Shown in pieces: positions 35,226 to 48,008 of a stretch of 64,000 nucleotides of DNA. Position 1 is the first letter of the stretch. Each line of letters opens with the position of its first letter. The notes under the pieces were generated by a model. The model saw only the letters and a program-made list of their open reading frames with translations, searched no databases and had not been told where the DNA came from. This stretch comes from Heliocidaris tuberculata. Lineage: Eukaryota > Echinodermata > Echinoidea > Camarodonta > Echinometridae. The DNA lies in contig CM046852.1 in the NCBI GenBank assembly GCA_025618425.1, positions 5,019,816-5,083,815 of the forward strand. The letters run 5' to 3'. A program made the position numbers and the translations under genes.

Positions 35226-38200
35226 TACCAAATTAATTATTTTATTATTATGCTTCTTTCTTTTTTTTTTTTTTTTTGGGGGGGGGGGTAGGTTGTACTA
35301 TGGCCCCTCGACTTCATACACCCATGCAACCAAATGAATGTGATACTCTTTGAAGACACTGCCAGAAAGAGAGAGTAAGATGGGTCAAATCAATTCAATT
35401 TATTGAACAGAATCCAGTGTTTGATTTTTATCTCACGTGTGTATGAAAATACATGTACAAGAAGCAAAAAAAGTAACCAAAACTAGTTCAATGGAACAAA
35501 CAAACATAAACAAGTATGCGAATTGTAACCTGCCAAGGTACCTTTTCCTGTGTATGTCTACAAATATCACAAATAGCTATTTACATAATGCATTGCCTAT
35601 TCTACCACTGTGCATATTAGATGTGACATAAATCTTGACTCATGTCGTGGTCACTAATTTGATACAAATCTATTAAATTCGCTCATATCTCAGAATGATG
35701 GCGCTATGTTAGGCCTTTACACATGGAATACTTTTCTAGCTGGTTGTTTAGATCATGGACCATGCTTAGATGATAGGGAAAGTACATAATGAATCAAAAT
35801 TTTTGTTTCTTCATCAGATATATAGGTAGGTTGGACACATACACACTTTTATTAGACATAGCTTCTTAACGTGCCACTCCTGTCCAATAACTACTTTATT
35901 ATGAATTATTATCTTTGAGCCTTATGTACATCATTATCAAGTTTACCAATGTATATTACAACTATAATTCTGTAAGAAAAAAATTTCAACCACGGCAGAT
36001 TTTTATCATGGATCATCTTTAGTACAAACATCCATCTAATGAGTGATTTACGTAATGTATATACCATCTTCACGATCTCTGTGGTATAACCTACTATATA
36101 TATATATATATATATATCAGTGCATTTGCATGAATAACTCAGTGTATCAACAAATTAAACATTTCTTATAGATTCACGATATTAAACGACAGTTACAAAA
36201 ACTTCTAAAAGTAGTTCAAGTTCAAGAAGTCATAAATTGAAGATACATTTACATGTATTCATTAACCTGTTGCAGAGCAGATCAGATAAACAAACATGGA
36301 AAACAATATCCATACAGCATTGGCAGAAGTGATCCCAACACCTTATGATCATATAACATGACGAGTAACTACATGAGAGCATACGTGTATAGAAATCATT
36401 TATGTGATCAATTAAGTAACAACACATGTATATACAAGCAGCGCAATGTGTAAATATACATGTATTTTGCTTAGTGCAAAAGGAAGGGGGAAAAATATGG
36501 GGATTTTTTTATTCGGTGTGCATTAAATTTCTTTTTTTTTTTTTTTTTTTTTTTTTGGGGGGGGGGGGGGGGTAATCTATAGTCGATAGCCTATAGCTGG
36601 GCGGTGTTAAATTCAACACCCGTGGTGTTAAATCTAACACCGCTCTTTTTGCAGTGTACGTACTTCTTAGTAACGTAACTAGCCCTATGTAAACAGAAAC
36701 ATAAAACAAGCATTATGATCAACTTAACGTTTCAAATACGCCTATAATCATGATAACTTATGAACATGTATATATTTACATACTCATATTACTTACAAGC
36801 ACGACCTGTATATCGTCACTGTGTTCAGTTTTTGAATTATGAATGGTATCGGCAAAACTAATCCCAACACCATTTGTGGTTAAACATGTAACATGAAATG
36901 GTATATATACTGACCATATCTCTATCATAGAATACAAATCATTATTCGATTTCTATCAGCTGGCCCAAGCTAGCATTCGGTACAAACAACGTCACATTTG
37001 AATGAACCTTACTTTAGAAGCAAAAGGAAAAGGGAAATATTTGGAACAAACATTTCTGAAATATGCAGTTGTTTGTTGTTGTTTTTTCCCCCTTCAAATA
37101 TTGAAACATCAATATTTGATGTTTCAAATATTGATTCCAAAAGACAAAATTTTCCGCCTAAGTACATGTCCCTACCTGAAATAGATTTGTATAATTATAA
37201 AAAATATATAACTTGTTATAACTGTGGAATTCATTCGGATGCATTTTACGGTATGCTATAATTAGCTTTATTTTGTATACATGTATTAAACTCGTTCAAT
37301 AAACAAAACAGAAAATTTAAAAAATCGGCATGAAACATACCTGTCAAACTTTCTAGATGGTCTATATCTACACTTAGCAGAAACGTATGCCCTTAAAAGA
37401 TGAATAGAATTCCATGTTTTGGTTATTATTTTACAGATGTATACACTATTTACAAGATAATACGTGGATGAACCGAAGCACAATTTAATAACCGCAGTGA
37501 TATGCAGGTTTCACATAGGTCATTTACTGCATACATCTACATGCATGACTATATTACTTAACAAAATAAAAACGTTATGCTCTACATAAGTGTTACTGTG
37601 CTGAATTCCTTCTATTTAGTGCTATGACATGAGCACATTCAAGGATTTACAAGAATATAAGTAATAACAAACCAGCAGTACCACCTTTGACTCAAATTGG
37701 TAGTAGGCCTATATGTATGTAATAACAGAAACATACTCAACCAAAAAGGTTCGCTCCTAATTCTTTTTAATGTGACCCAAGAAATATTTGATGAAATTTG
37801 TTCATTCAAATAGCAACGTATGCAAAAAATTTCTAACGGCCGTTTTGATTTTATCTTCATTTTGCTCTGTCCACTTTAGCGCCCTCTTTTTTCATATTTC
37901 TTTGGTATTTACGTGTATGGAGTATTCCCAATACACAAAAGATACATAATATGGTTTACAAAAGGCCTTTCTAGCCATGTAGACCACTGCTTGTCAATAC
38001 ATAAATCACTCTCCTTTGTATTGTTTGACTCTCATTCCTCTTCTGTTCTCTAATCACTTGATTTCATGATATCAAGCTTCCTAACTGTACATGTATACTA
38101 AGTACAGAAATTTACTATTCATTATTCAAACATGATCAGAAATAAGTGATTTAACATTTGAACTCATAATGAATATGAATGGGTTTTCTTTCGATTTCTC

Positions 38201-38391
38201 TATGTTCGCATAATTTCGTTTGTGATAACTATGGATTCTATGGACGTTATAATGTAAAGCTTACACTAATCGCTATGCACTTCCCGATAAGACAGGAACC
38301 TTGTTCCATGGGGATGGTTCAACATGTCAAAAGCTCGATCTTCATATTGAGCGGTTCAGATTTGACAGACTAAAGGCCTGGTGAAGGCTAA
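35226..38391. other. Gene-poor stretch
   Basis: No supportable exon. It includes T/G runs at 35262-35289 and 36531-36571, a TA tract at 36095-36118 and a small TACACTGCAAAAA-type element at 36597-36660. Confidence 0.5.
36597..36660. mobile_element. Short palindromic relic of the TGCAGTGTAC MITE family
   Basis: GGGCGGTGTTAAATTCAACACC and GGTGTTAAATCTAACACCGC form an inverted pair, followed by TCTTTTTGCAGTGTAC, the same terminal motif as at 26213-26404. Confidence 0.6.
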
Positions 38392-38560
38392 CTATATAGA
38401 AGAAGTGCACAGCTTCTTGGCAAGGGGGTCCTTGATGTATTCATCGTGGGCAGCATGGTGAAGAGCTTTGGAAACGAGTGATATTATCTTGCATCTGGCT
38501 GGTTGGTAGAGGAAGCCAGCGGACAACAAGTGTAATAAGCGGTGTAGTGAGTGCCCCCCT
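38392..38560 (-). CDS. Possible exon downstream of the NLR gene, unrecognised
   Basis: The minus strand reads LLSAGFLYQPARCKIISLVS then KALHHAAHDEYIKDPLAKKL before a TAG. The composition looks protein-like, but the 5' side of the frame runs into a low-complexity C/T-rich tract. An acceptor (cctctaccaaccAG) lies inside it. It could be an alternative last exon, a fragment of another gene, or 3' UTR. I do not recognise it. Confidence 0.25.
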
Positions 38561-38747
38561 CCCCTCCCACCCAAAAATGAGGGCAAAGAGAAACAGAAAA
38601 CAAAGAGGGGGGGGGGGGGAGAGAGAAAGACGAGGCAAGAGAAAGAAAGGGTGAGAGGGTGAGGGTATGTTAACAAATTAAAGACGAGGGTAGGCCTACC
38701 CCTCCCGCATTCTCCGCTTAGTTGCCTTTCTCATTTCACCCACCATG

Positions 38748-38868
38748 CTATACCACTGGGAACAACACACATGGATCCCCGTGTTCAATCTCCACTTTCA
38801 TGGTGTGATCCACATTGAACGCATGGATAAGGTCATCCACTCCGTGATCTGTCCAGCATCTTATAAAT
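38748..38868 (-). CDS. NLR gene, right copy: terminal exon
   Basis: Starts after gttttgattAG (38870-38869); its first base completes AGA with the AG left by the exon at 39234-39592. It encodes FIRCWTDHGVDDLIHAFNVD then HTMKVEIEHGDPCVLFPVV and a TAG. The phase match and strand support it as the last exon of the LRR region. No clear AATAAA was found just downstream on this strand. Confidence 0.7.
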
Positions 38869-39233
38869 CTAATCAAAACAAAATATAGACACATTACACT
38901 GGTTATAGTTTTTTCAACAACAACAACAAAAATCTTTGAGATTCTCATTTTCTTACTCTTCTTGTGTATATAGAAATGATTCAAAGAAATCTATTGAAAA
39001 CTTGTGATACAATTAAAGTAAACGACGTTGAAAAATAAAAACAAGAAAAACGATCGAGTTATATGGGAAGAAAACTTACAGCAATAATTTGTATATGAAA
39101 TTGAAAAAAAGAAAGAATCTCCATTATGAATATTTAATTTTAAAATAATAAGAGGTTATTGTCCCAAAACGTTCATGTAACTGTAATTGCACTTTTGAGA
39201 AGTGTGTCTTCATCTCTCTAGTCTCTAACCTAC

Positions 39234-39592
39234 CTCATAGTCCTGAGCTGACTGCAGGTTGATCGGAAAGCTTCCAGGATCGATTTAATCTGTCTGTTTC
39301 CCAACATCATATCGCTGAATGTCACCTTGATGAGTTGAGGGAAGGCTGTCAGAAAGATATCAGGTAGGTGATTGAACTCATAGAAGCGAGCCGAGAATGA
39401 AATAGTTGACTGAATGGTGAGTTCCGTTGCTCCTGGTAGTTGGATCCGCTGAATGACGTCACAGGAGAAGATACGCCCGACGTGTAAAGTGAACCTCTTT
39501 ATACCGTCAAACATCTGTCCGCAATGCTGCCATCCTTCCAGTATCCCACCACCGACTGTCAGATCAGTCAGATTGAAGCAAGTGTGACCATT
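39234..39592 (-). CDS. NLR gene, right copy: long LRR-like exon
   Basis: 359 nt between acceptor gaccaccAG (39594-39593) and donor GAG|GTAGGT. It is open from NGHTCFNLTDLTVGGG to CSQLRTM and enters in phase 0. Leucine-patterned strands are visible: IKRFTLHVG, ATELTIQSTISF, FPQLIKVTFSDMML, spaced at about 25-30 residues as in NLR leucine-rich repeats. It leaves 2 nt that the terminal exon completes. Its distance from the next LRR exon (about 2.9 kb) reflects an intron filled with tandem repeats and a G-run region. Confidence 0.72.
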
Positions 39593-40009
39593 CTGGTGGT
39601 CAAACTGTGCTCATGCATGGGGAATCGTAAATTGTGACGGGCAAATAAGTGTAGTCAGGAATATCGAAAGTGAAACACTATGTGTGGTATAGGTAACATT
39701 GAATCATTAAAAAAAACTAGCACATCAATGATGTGGCGCTCATCCGGCATCCAGCAAAGAAATTCACGCAATTTGTACTTTGAACTGAGTTGAGACTGTA
39801 ATGAATACACGAATTTGTATATGTATTGGTTAAATGCATGTACAGATGATGAAGAGCCTATTGCAAATGTGGCTAAATGTGGTGTTGGAAAGAGACAGTG
39901 ACATGTAGATATGAATGAAAGTCTGGAAATTCACAATCAACTCAAGTTGCACGACTCCAGGTAAATTGTAATAGTTTTACTGGGTGAAAGAGGAACTTGA
40001 AATGAAGCA

Positions 40010-40728
40010 TAATTTTGCATAAATTAGCATAAATTATTTTCTAGACAAAATTTCAAAATTCTGTGTAGAAGTTCAATAAACCTCATGAAAGTCTTTAAGA
40101 TGGAACAAAAAAAAAAATCAAAATCGGTCAATAAATGAGGAAAAAGCAATTTTCGTGATTTTTAAAATAAATTTCGCATAAATTAGCATAAATAATTTTC
40201 TAGACAGAATTTCAAAATTCTGTGAAGAAGTTCAATGAACCTCATGAAAGTCTTTCAGATGGAAAAAAAAAAATCGAAATCGGTCAATAAATGAGAAAGA
40301 AGAAGCAATTTTTGTGATTTTTGAATAAATATCGCATAAATTAGCATAATTAATTTTGTAGACAAAATTTCAAAATTCTGTGTAGAAGTTCAATGAACCT
40401 CATGAAAGTCTTTCAGATGGAACAAAAAAAATCGAAATCGGTCAATAAATGAGGAAGAGAAGAAGCAATTTTTGTGATTTTTGAGAAATGCGCATAAATT
40501 AGCATATTTAATGAGTTTCAAAATTCTGTGTAGAAGTTTCGAATCCCCCACCTAGTGCTATCATATAAAGCAAACGGAATTAAAATCGGGTAAGAAATGG
40601 CGAAGAAGAAGCATTTTGAAATTGTGGACGGACGGCAGACGAAGGACGGACGGACGGACGGACGGACGACGGACGCCTCGCCACGGCATAAGCTCATCAG
40701 GCCCATTCGGGCCGGATGAGCTAAAAAA
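40010..40728. repeat. Four tandem ~158-bp units plus GGAC tract and GAGCTAAAAA end
   Basis: CATAAATTAGCATA followed by TTTCAAAATTCTGTG, AGAAGTTCAATGAACCTC and AATCGGTCAATAAATGAG recurs at about 40017, 40178, 40334 and 40491. The last unit is truncated and passes into a GGAC microsatellite (40635-40670) and an end AAGCTCATCAGGCCC then GGGCCGGATGAGCTAAAAA, which is itself a short hairpin. It lies in an NLR intron. Similar elements are common in marine invertebrates; class uncertain. Confidence 0.85.
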
Positions 40729-42359
40729 AGAATATAGACAACATTTCACCACTTTCTAAGAGGTGGGTGTGGCCGATAGGGGATTCCCCTTATCCCAAAG
40801 CAATTTGTAATTGAATTCAAAAAAATATATATTGTGATTTATATCATCATTTATTTGAGATTTTACAAAGGGAAAGGGTGTGGCAAGGAGGGATATGTCA
40901 ATCCTTGCAAGGTAATGTATTTCTGTATTCTCGTACAAACTTCGCCTTCTAAATTACTTTACATTGTCATTACACATTCAACTTATATATCGAAATTATT
41001 ACTGGAACCATAAGTTAAGCACTGATGTGGCCTAGCTTCTTTTGTGTGTTTCGTGAGTGTCACCCTTGGGCTAAAGATCTTTTAAATGAAACGCAGGCCA
41101 ATTGCATTATGTTCTAACTATAATAATACAATTTGTTTACTTTTGATAAGCAAAAACGGTTGTGTATAGTGAACGAGTTCAAAAAGGATCTACATGTATG
41201 TGAAGGAAATGTCCATTTCTCAGGTCAATATTTCTGTTTAGGTTTGTCAGTTTGTAGTGTCATTTAGAGCAAAACAATATAGGGTCTTGTTTACTGATAA
41301 TAATAATTAATAACAATATAGGTTCTTGTTTACTGATAATAATAATTAATAACAATTTGGTCTTATTTACCCAGGGTAGCCACATCAGTATTGATACTGC
41401 TTTTCTGCGGGCCCTGCAATTATTATTTACCCAGCGTGATCATACCTTTTAACAGAAAAGCTTACAGTAAGGTGGACAAGGTTAAATCATATTTTACTCT
41501 TCTGCAAAAGGAGAAAATTTTGTGATTTTGAATATCCAAAAATACAATAGCAATACACAGACAATATATAATAGGCCTACCATGTAGCTTTAGGTCTATC
41601 ATATTCACTTAAATTATCTATGTCCATGCTACATTAAATTTTCACGTTGATCAAAATTTCAAATGCAATTAAAAAAGAATATTTATTTATTTTTATTTAT
41701 TTATTCATTCATTTTCATTTATTTATTTATTTATTTATTCATTCATTTATCTATTTTACTGTTATTATTATTCTTTTCTTCTTCCCTTTTTTTTTTTTTG
41801 GGGGGGTGCAAAATAGACTCCCATCCCCAGTGAATCTTAACGTCAAAAAGCTTTGTTATCATCTTACAAAATACGGTATGACACATTAAAAAGTGGGGGG
41901 GGGGGGGGGTCCCTCTACAGAATCGGCGACTCACGCAATTGCCACAGACACGACACGGCACGTCTTTTATCATTTTTTCTTATGAATGGTGCAAACTCGA
42001 GAGGCCAATTTAAAAAAAAAAAAAATGGATGGTTTATCAGAAGGTCACGTAACATTTAAGCCAAAATCACATTAGATAGAATATTAAGAATTCAGCAATG
42101 AAACCAGTATCAAGCTGTCTCTTCTACATGTCTATGATTTAATTCAAATTAAAACGTTAATCATAATGGCAGTGTATTATATCAATGTCATTAATGCAAT
42201 ATTATATGCAAATAAACTATATATCTAAATATATATTTATAGTTAAAGAGCGGTATTTCATTCTCTAAACATAACATGTATATAGTGTCAAAGGTAATCG
42301 ATAAACCTCAACTGTAAATTTGTGTCAGAGTATTGAATATGTACTTGGTGTGAAATAAT
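40729..42359. other. NLR intron sequence
   Basis: Intron between LRR exons. It has a threefold local repeat of TTGTTTACTGATAATAATAATTAATAACAAT at about 41285-41355, a SINE-tail fragment (41365-41440), TTTA tracts near 41685-41755 and G runs at 41800-41808 and 41896-41909. No exon seen. Confidence 0.5.
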
Positions 42360-42460
42360 TAGAACTCTTTCTTTCGGCATCTGAATAGAAATCATTAAAA
42401 TAAAACTTTAATGCTTAACTCTTGTTAAAAACATTATGAGAAATACACCGAAAACACTAC

Positions 42461-42646
42461 CTTTGTAGATGATGCCACTGAAGATAACGTGGAATAGAAG
42501 TCATCGTGAAACCGCATTTTGTTATCCCCAGCATTGCCGAGCGTCAGATTCTTCAGACAAGACAACTTACAGATGAATTGAGCCAGATCACGTGAGGCCA
42601 ATGCACGTGAACTGATATTGGCACACCTGATGGTAAGAGTCTCAAT
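42461..42646 (-). CDS. NLR gene, right copy: LRR exon (array unit 1)
   Basis: 186 nt, 62 codons, phase 0 in and out, between acceptor tgacAG (42648-42647) and donor AAG|GTAGTG. It encodes IETLTIRCANISSRALASRD, then LAQFICKLSCLKNLTLGNAG, ending FYSTLSSVASSTK. This is one LRR of about 60 residues with ETLTI and CLKNLTL strands. It is the most diverged of the three array members and has a one-codon-longer loop (GNAGDNKMRFHDD). Confidence 0.82.
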
Positions 42647-44001
42647 CTGTCATGGTTGTAATAAAACGAGGTTTGAATCATCTGCATACATCATGCTGTG
42701 TGCTAAGGCAGTCACAATTACACTTTCATATGAAATAATAATGATAACAGTAACAATAATAATTATAATAACAATCATGACATTAATAACACCAATAATA
42801 ATAATGATGATAATATTGGTAATAATAATAATAATAAATAATAATAATAAAAGTAATAAAATCATAAAGATAATAGTAATAATGATAACAATATTAAGCA
42901 TTTTTACAATTTTTACAATTTTGAAATAAGATGAAAAGCACAATAGGTATACATAAATAAATAAATACATAACGTCAATGCGGTTTTGAATTTTTTATGA
43001 AAATGAAAGTTGTTATGAACTCTGAGTTTTGACTGACTAGTCTACTTGACGTTACGTTGTATGAAAAAATAAGAAAAAAGGAAAGTATTCAAACCCAAAT
43101 TAAGCTGTCGAGACGATGATGTTGTTCATGAAGGTAACGAAGTACAGTTAAATTCATCAATCCGTTACGATGTTAAAACAATATGTTTAAAATAAAAGTA
43201 GTTTGTAGTTAAAGAGCGGTATTCTAAACCAATTGACTCCTGAATCTTCTCATTCCCGTAAGCTTCATACACAGGAACCATCCATTCGACCCTGATCAGC
43301 TAAACATATTTATTTCGCACACGTGTAATATAAGATTTAAAAAATGGAAAACAAAGATTCGCACCACAATGAAGCTGTCTTAATTATGATTTATTTCATA
43401 TATACCTAAATGGTATTTATATGTTGAGTGAATTATATTAATTCAATGTCTCAAAGTGATGTTTTAATAAATTGAATGATTAATACTTAAAGAGCAGTAT
43501 TCTATTTCCTTTGCATAAGCATCAATCATTTATAACAATTGCAGTAATCGAAGAAACTCGATTATAATTATACCAATTTGTGTCAGAGTACTGAATATCG
43601 ACATGATGTTAACATGGTTAACCAATTAGAACTTTTGCTTTCAACTACTGAATAGAAGAACATGTCGTAAATATTTATTTCTCTTTTGGATTTATATGTA
43701 TAGTGAATTACATTTAAGTCAATGTCTCAAAGTGATCGTTAAATAAAATAAATGCTTAATACTTAAAGAGCAGTATTTCATTTCCTTAACATAAGCATCA
43801 ATCATGCATAACACTTGAAGTAATCAATGAAACTCGATTATATGCCAACTGTGTCAAAGTACTGAATATCGATAAGGCGTTAACATGGCTTACCAATTAT
43901 TAGAACTTTTGCCTTCCGCGACTGACTAGAAGCACATAAAATGAAACTTCAGCATACAACTTTTGTCGAAAATAATCCTAGAAATATATTGAAAACAGTA
44001 C

Positions 44002-44184
44002 CTTTGTAGATGATGCCATTGAAGACAACGTAGAATAGAAGTCATCGTGAAACGAGCATTTGTCCACAAAGAGTTTCATTTCCTTCAGACAAGACATTTT
44101 ACAGATGAATTGAGCCAGATCACGTGATACCAATGGGCGTGTACTGAGATCGTCATGCTTGATGACAAGACTAAGAGTCTTAAT
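44002..44184 (-). CDS. NLR gene, right copy: LRR exon (array unit 2)
   Basis: 183 nt, 61 codons, phase 0 in and out. It reads IKTLSLVIKHDDLSTRPLVS, then RDLAQFICKMSCLKEMKLFV, ending SMASSTK. It is nearly identical to the exon at 45188-45370, with changes concentrated in the KHDDLST and KLFVDKC positions, where the LRR surface would vary. The donor is AAG|GTACTG. Confidence 0.85.
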
Positions 44185-44358
44185 CTGTCAAGTTGATAAT
44201 AAAACAAGGTTTGAATCATCTCCATACATCATGCTATGTTCTATGTTTAAGACAGCCACACATACACTTTAACATCTACTACTACTACTAATATTACTAC
44301 TACTAGTACTACTTGTACTACTAATAATATACTACTACTACTACTACTAATACTACTT

Positions 44359-44462
<104 letters not shown>

Positions 44463-45187
44463 ATAATACTACTAATGATAATTCTAACAATATTAAACAT
44501 TTCAACTCACAGTTTTGATTGAAAAGTCTACTCGACATTACGTTGTATGCACAAATATCAATAAATAAGGATTCAAACCCAAATTAAACAGTCCAAGCTA
44601 CGATGTTGTTCATGAAGGTAACGAATTAGTTAAATTCATTAATTCATTACGATGTTAAACAACATAAGTATTTTGTAGTTAAAGAGCGATATTTCATTTT
44701 CTTAACCAATTGACTCCTGAATCTTCTCATTCCCGTAAGCTCCATACACAGGAACCATCCATTCGACACCGATCAGCTAAACATATCTATTTCTCACCCT
44801 TGTAATAAAAGATTTTAAAAAAGGAAAGATTCAGATCAAAATGAAGCTGTCTTAAATATTTATTTCTCTCTAAATTGTATCTATATGAAGAGTGGATTAC
44901 ATTTAAGTCCATGTATCAAAGTGATTTTTGAATAAAATAAATGCTTAATACTTAAAGAGCAGTATTTCATATCCTTAACATAAGCATCAATCATGTATAA
45001 CAGTTGCAGTGATCGATGAAACGAATTATATACCAATTTGTGTCAGAGTACTAAAAATTGACATGGTGTTAACATGGCTAACCGATTAGAACTTTCGCTC
45101 TCAACGACTGACTAGAAGCACATAAAATGAAACTTCAACGTACGACTTGTGTCAAAAATAATCTTAGAAATATATCGAAAACAGTAC

Positions 45188-45370
45188 CTTTGTAGATGAT
45201 GCCATTGAAGACAATGTAGAATAAAAGTCATCGTGAAGCGAGCATTTGTCCAAAGAGAGTTCCATTTCCTTCAGACAAGACATCTTACAGATGTATTGAG
45301 CCAGATCACGGGATGCCAATGGGCGTGAACTGAGAGCGTCATGCTTGATGACAAGACTAAGAGTCTTAAT
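45188..45370 (-). CDS. NLR gene, right copy: LRR exon (array unit 3)
   Basis: 183 nt, 61 codons, phase 0 in and out. It reads IKTLSLVIKHDALSSRPLAS, then RDLAQYICKMSCLKEMELSL, ending SMASSTK. The sister of 44002-44184, from which it differs at about ten residues. Flanked by acceptor ttgacAG and donor AAG|GTACTG, so loss or gain of a unit would keep frame. Confidence 0.85.
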
Positions 45371-45473
45371 CTGTCAAGTTGATAATAAAACAAGGTTTGA
45401 ATCATCTCCATACATCATGCTATGTTCTAAGACAGTCACACATACACTTTTACATCTACTACATGTGCTACAT

Positions 45474-45545
<72 letters not shown>

Positions 45546-46437
45546 GTACTACTCGTACTTCTACTTCTAATGATAATATAACAATATTAAACATTTCAAT
45601 TCACAGTTTTGATTTGGAAAGTCTACTTGACATTACGTTGTATGAAAAAATAAGGGCAAAAAAGACAAGAATTCAAACCCAAATTAAGCTGTCCAGACGA
45701 CGATGTTGTACATGAAGGTGACGAATTACAGTTAAATTCATTAATTCATTCATTATTATTACGATGTTTAAACAACATGAGTATTTTGTAGTTAAAGAGC
45801 AATATTTCATTTTCTTAACCAATTGACTCCTGAATCTTCTCATTCCCGTAAGCTTCATTCACAGGAACCATCCATTCGACACCGATCAGCTAAACATATC
45901 TATTTCACACTTGTAATAAAAGATTTTTAAAAAAAGTAATGATTAAGACCAAAATGAAGCTGTCTTAAATATTCATTTCTCTCGTAATTGTATTTTTATG
46001 AAGAGTGGATTACATTTAAGTCAATGTATCAAAGTGATTTTTGAATAAAATAAATGCTTAATACTTAAAGAGCAGTATTTCATATCCTTAATATAAGCAT
46101 CAATCATGTATAACAGTTGCAGTGATCGATGAAACGCAATTATATACCAATTTGTGTCAGAGTACTAAAAATTGACATGGTGTTAACATGGCTAACCAAT
46201 TCGAACTTTTGCCCTCAACGAGTGACTAGAAGCACATAAAATGAAACTTCAACGTACGACTTCATGATTCTATGAAAGAGGGAAAAAAAACTCACTATAG
46301 ACTTTTCTCCGTACTAATTTGCGACACAAATTAATCCAAAGACTTTGAAGTCATATTCACTTTTATTCTGATAGAATGAGTAATTAACGAAGGAGAGAAT
46401 AATCATTCTGAATGGCAAATAGGTAAAAAAAAAAAAA

Positions 46438-46640
46438 AAGAAGAAAAAAAAAGAACCATTCCCCCAAATGGTGTTCTTATCAAAAGAACCTCTGTGCCAT
46501 TAAGAACCCTTTTGCATTGTCTGATGAACCTTTATTATGTACACTGATACTTGAAGAACCTTATAAGTTTTTTTAAAACCACTGCGCAATTACAAGAACA
46601 CTTTTAGAAGTGAGAACCATTTTTTAAAGAGTGTAAGCAA
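46438..46640. repeat. AGAACC-motif repeat, MITE-like
   Basis: AAGAACC or GAACC recurs at about 46452, 46485, 46500-46510, 46553 and 46614, with GGTGTTC between, starting from an A-rich tract and ending AGAACCATTTTTTAAAGAGTG. It resembles small Tc1-type derived elements rich in AGAACC; lies in an NLR intron. Confidence 0.5.
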
Positions 46641-46940
46641 TGATTTGATACTAATTTACAATATCAAACTACTACGGACATTTCAAACTTGCAATTCAGA
46701 TTTGTAAATTGATCGTTCTGGCGTTCTTCAAATTTGCCGCAGTGAATCTAAAGAGTTAACTTGTTCATGTAAATGATTGGAATTTTTTCAGCAACGAGAA
46801 AATTGCACATACTGCATATACTATATAGCGCTGTGTTTAATTCATGGATAGAAAAGCGCTAACAAAGAGAACAAAACAAAAAAAATCATCATAATCATTA
46901 ACAACAAAAAAATTGTTTACAGTCCTATGAATGTACTTGC

Positions 46941-47096
46941 TTTGGAATTCTCCGCTTTATTGGCAACCGCTGAGTAGAAGACGTTATGCATGGTTCCTTC
47001 TATATGCACAGATCTCAGTGTTTGTGATGTGCACATGAATACAGCCAAGTTTTGTGAAATAGTACGTCCACATGATCGATCAATACTCAGCCCCTC
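46941..47096 (-). CDS. NLR gene, right copy: LRR-like exon with a GC donor
   Basis: 156 nt, 52 codons, phase 0 in and out. It reads EGLSIDRSCGRTISQNLAVF, then MCTSQTLRSVHIEGTMHNVF, ending YSAVANKAENSK. The pattern LAxFxCxxxxLRxVxI...FYS matches the array LRR exons, so it is a diverged member. The acceptor is ttttAG (47098-47097). The donor is AAA|GCAAGT: a GC-AG intron, a rare but accepted class with a strong remainder of the consensus. Confidence 0.75.
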
Positions 47097-47099
47097 CTA

Positions 47100-47224
47100 A
47101 AATGTACATGGATGATGTACCAAGACAAGGTCAGAAATCATACAAAGCAAAATCATTTTGAATATTATTACGCTCTTGATATATACATGTAGGTTTCTGG
47201 TCTCTCATTCCCCCCCCCCACCCA

Positions 47225-47258
<34 letters not shown>

Positions 47259-47686
47259 CTCGAAGCTTACACAAACGACGCTAGGCCTAATAAAGTTTTC
47301 TTAGTCTGTTTTTACTATAACCTGGTATAGTATGACCTTGTATAGTATGACCTTGTGCTAAACAAATCATCTAAAAGTCGTCTAGGACTACTATATACTA
47401 CTACTACTCCTACTACTGCTGCTGCTAATAATACTAAGACTAATACTAATACTATACTAATACTACAACTACTAGTATGCGCAAGACGTATTGTAAATCT
47501 TAAATTGATAATACAGACACGCACAATTATTTGTAACAGTTGTGGGGGGGGGGGGGGGGGGGGTAATCTGCAATTATATTCCCCACCCCCCTCTCGATTC
47601 CATATAGTGTATGTATATTTACGCGAACCACCTGAAGTGAAATAATCTACAAAAATGACATTGCTAATTCAATGACTTATTCTTAC
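47100..47686. other. NLR intron sequence
   Basis: C/T-rich tract with a TC microsatellite (47231-47257), a duplicated 16-bp GTATAGTATGACCTTGT unit (47326-47357) and a G run (47545-47562). Confidence 0.6.
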
Positions 47687-47771
47687 CACCTCACGATGGT
47701 CCATGACAAAAAGATGTCCTGAAACTGTGTGAGTCTCCATGAAAGCCCTGATGTGCACGTGCCTGCTGCTC
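47687..47771 (-). CDS. NLR gene, right copy: short exon before the LRRs
   Basis: 85 nt between acceptor ataatcAG (47773-47772) and donor GTG|GTAAGA. In the frame that continues into 46941-47096 it reads SSRHVHIRAFMETHTVSGHL then FVMDHREV, which needs 2 nt from the exon before. None of the donors I tested near the end of the NACHT exon leaves 2 nt, so an unseen small exon or another donor is required. The exon is likely but its 5' join is unresolved. Confidence 0.5.
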
Positions 47772-48008
47772 CTGATTATGCGATTGTAATGATACAAAAT
47801 GTTAACAGACTAAATTTAGCACTCTGAAATTTGATATAGGCATCTATTGGTTACTCATTACCATCCCGATCCTATCTAGCAAACTCCAGTGTGTAATGCA
47901 TGCAATAAAATAATCAACACATGATGGAATTACGCACACCACAATCAGCATACACTGCCTATATATGTATATATTGTACATAATAATGTAGAGTTACACA
48001 TTTTTATT

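Noticed and set aside
40010..40510. CRISPR-like array
   Set aside because: The four units are contiguous 158-bp tandem repeats without spacers, in a eukaryotic intron.
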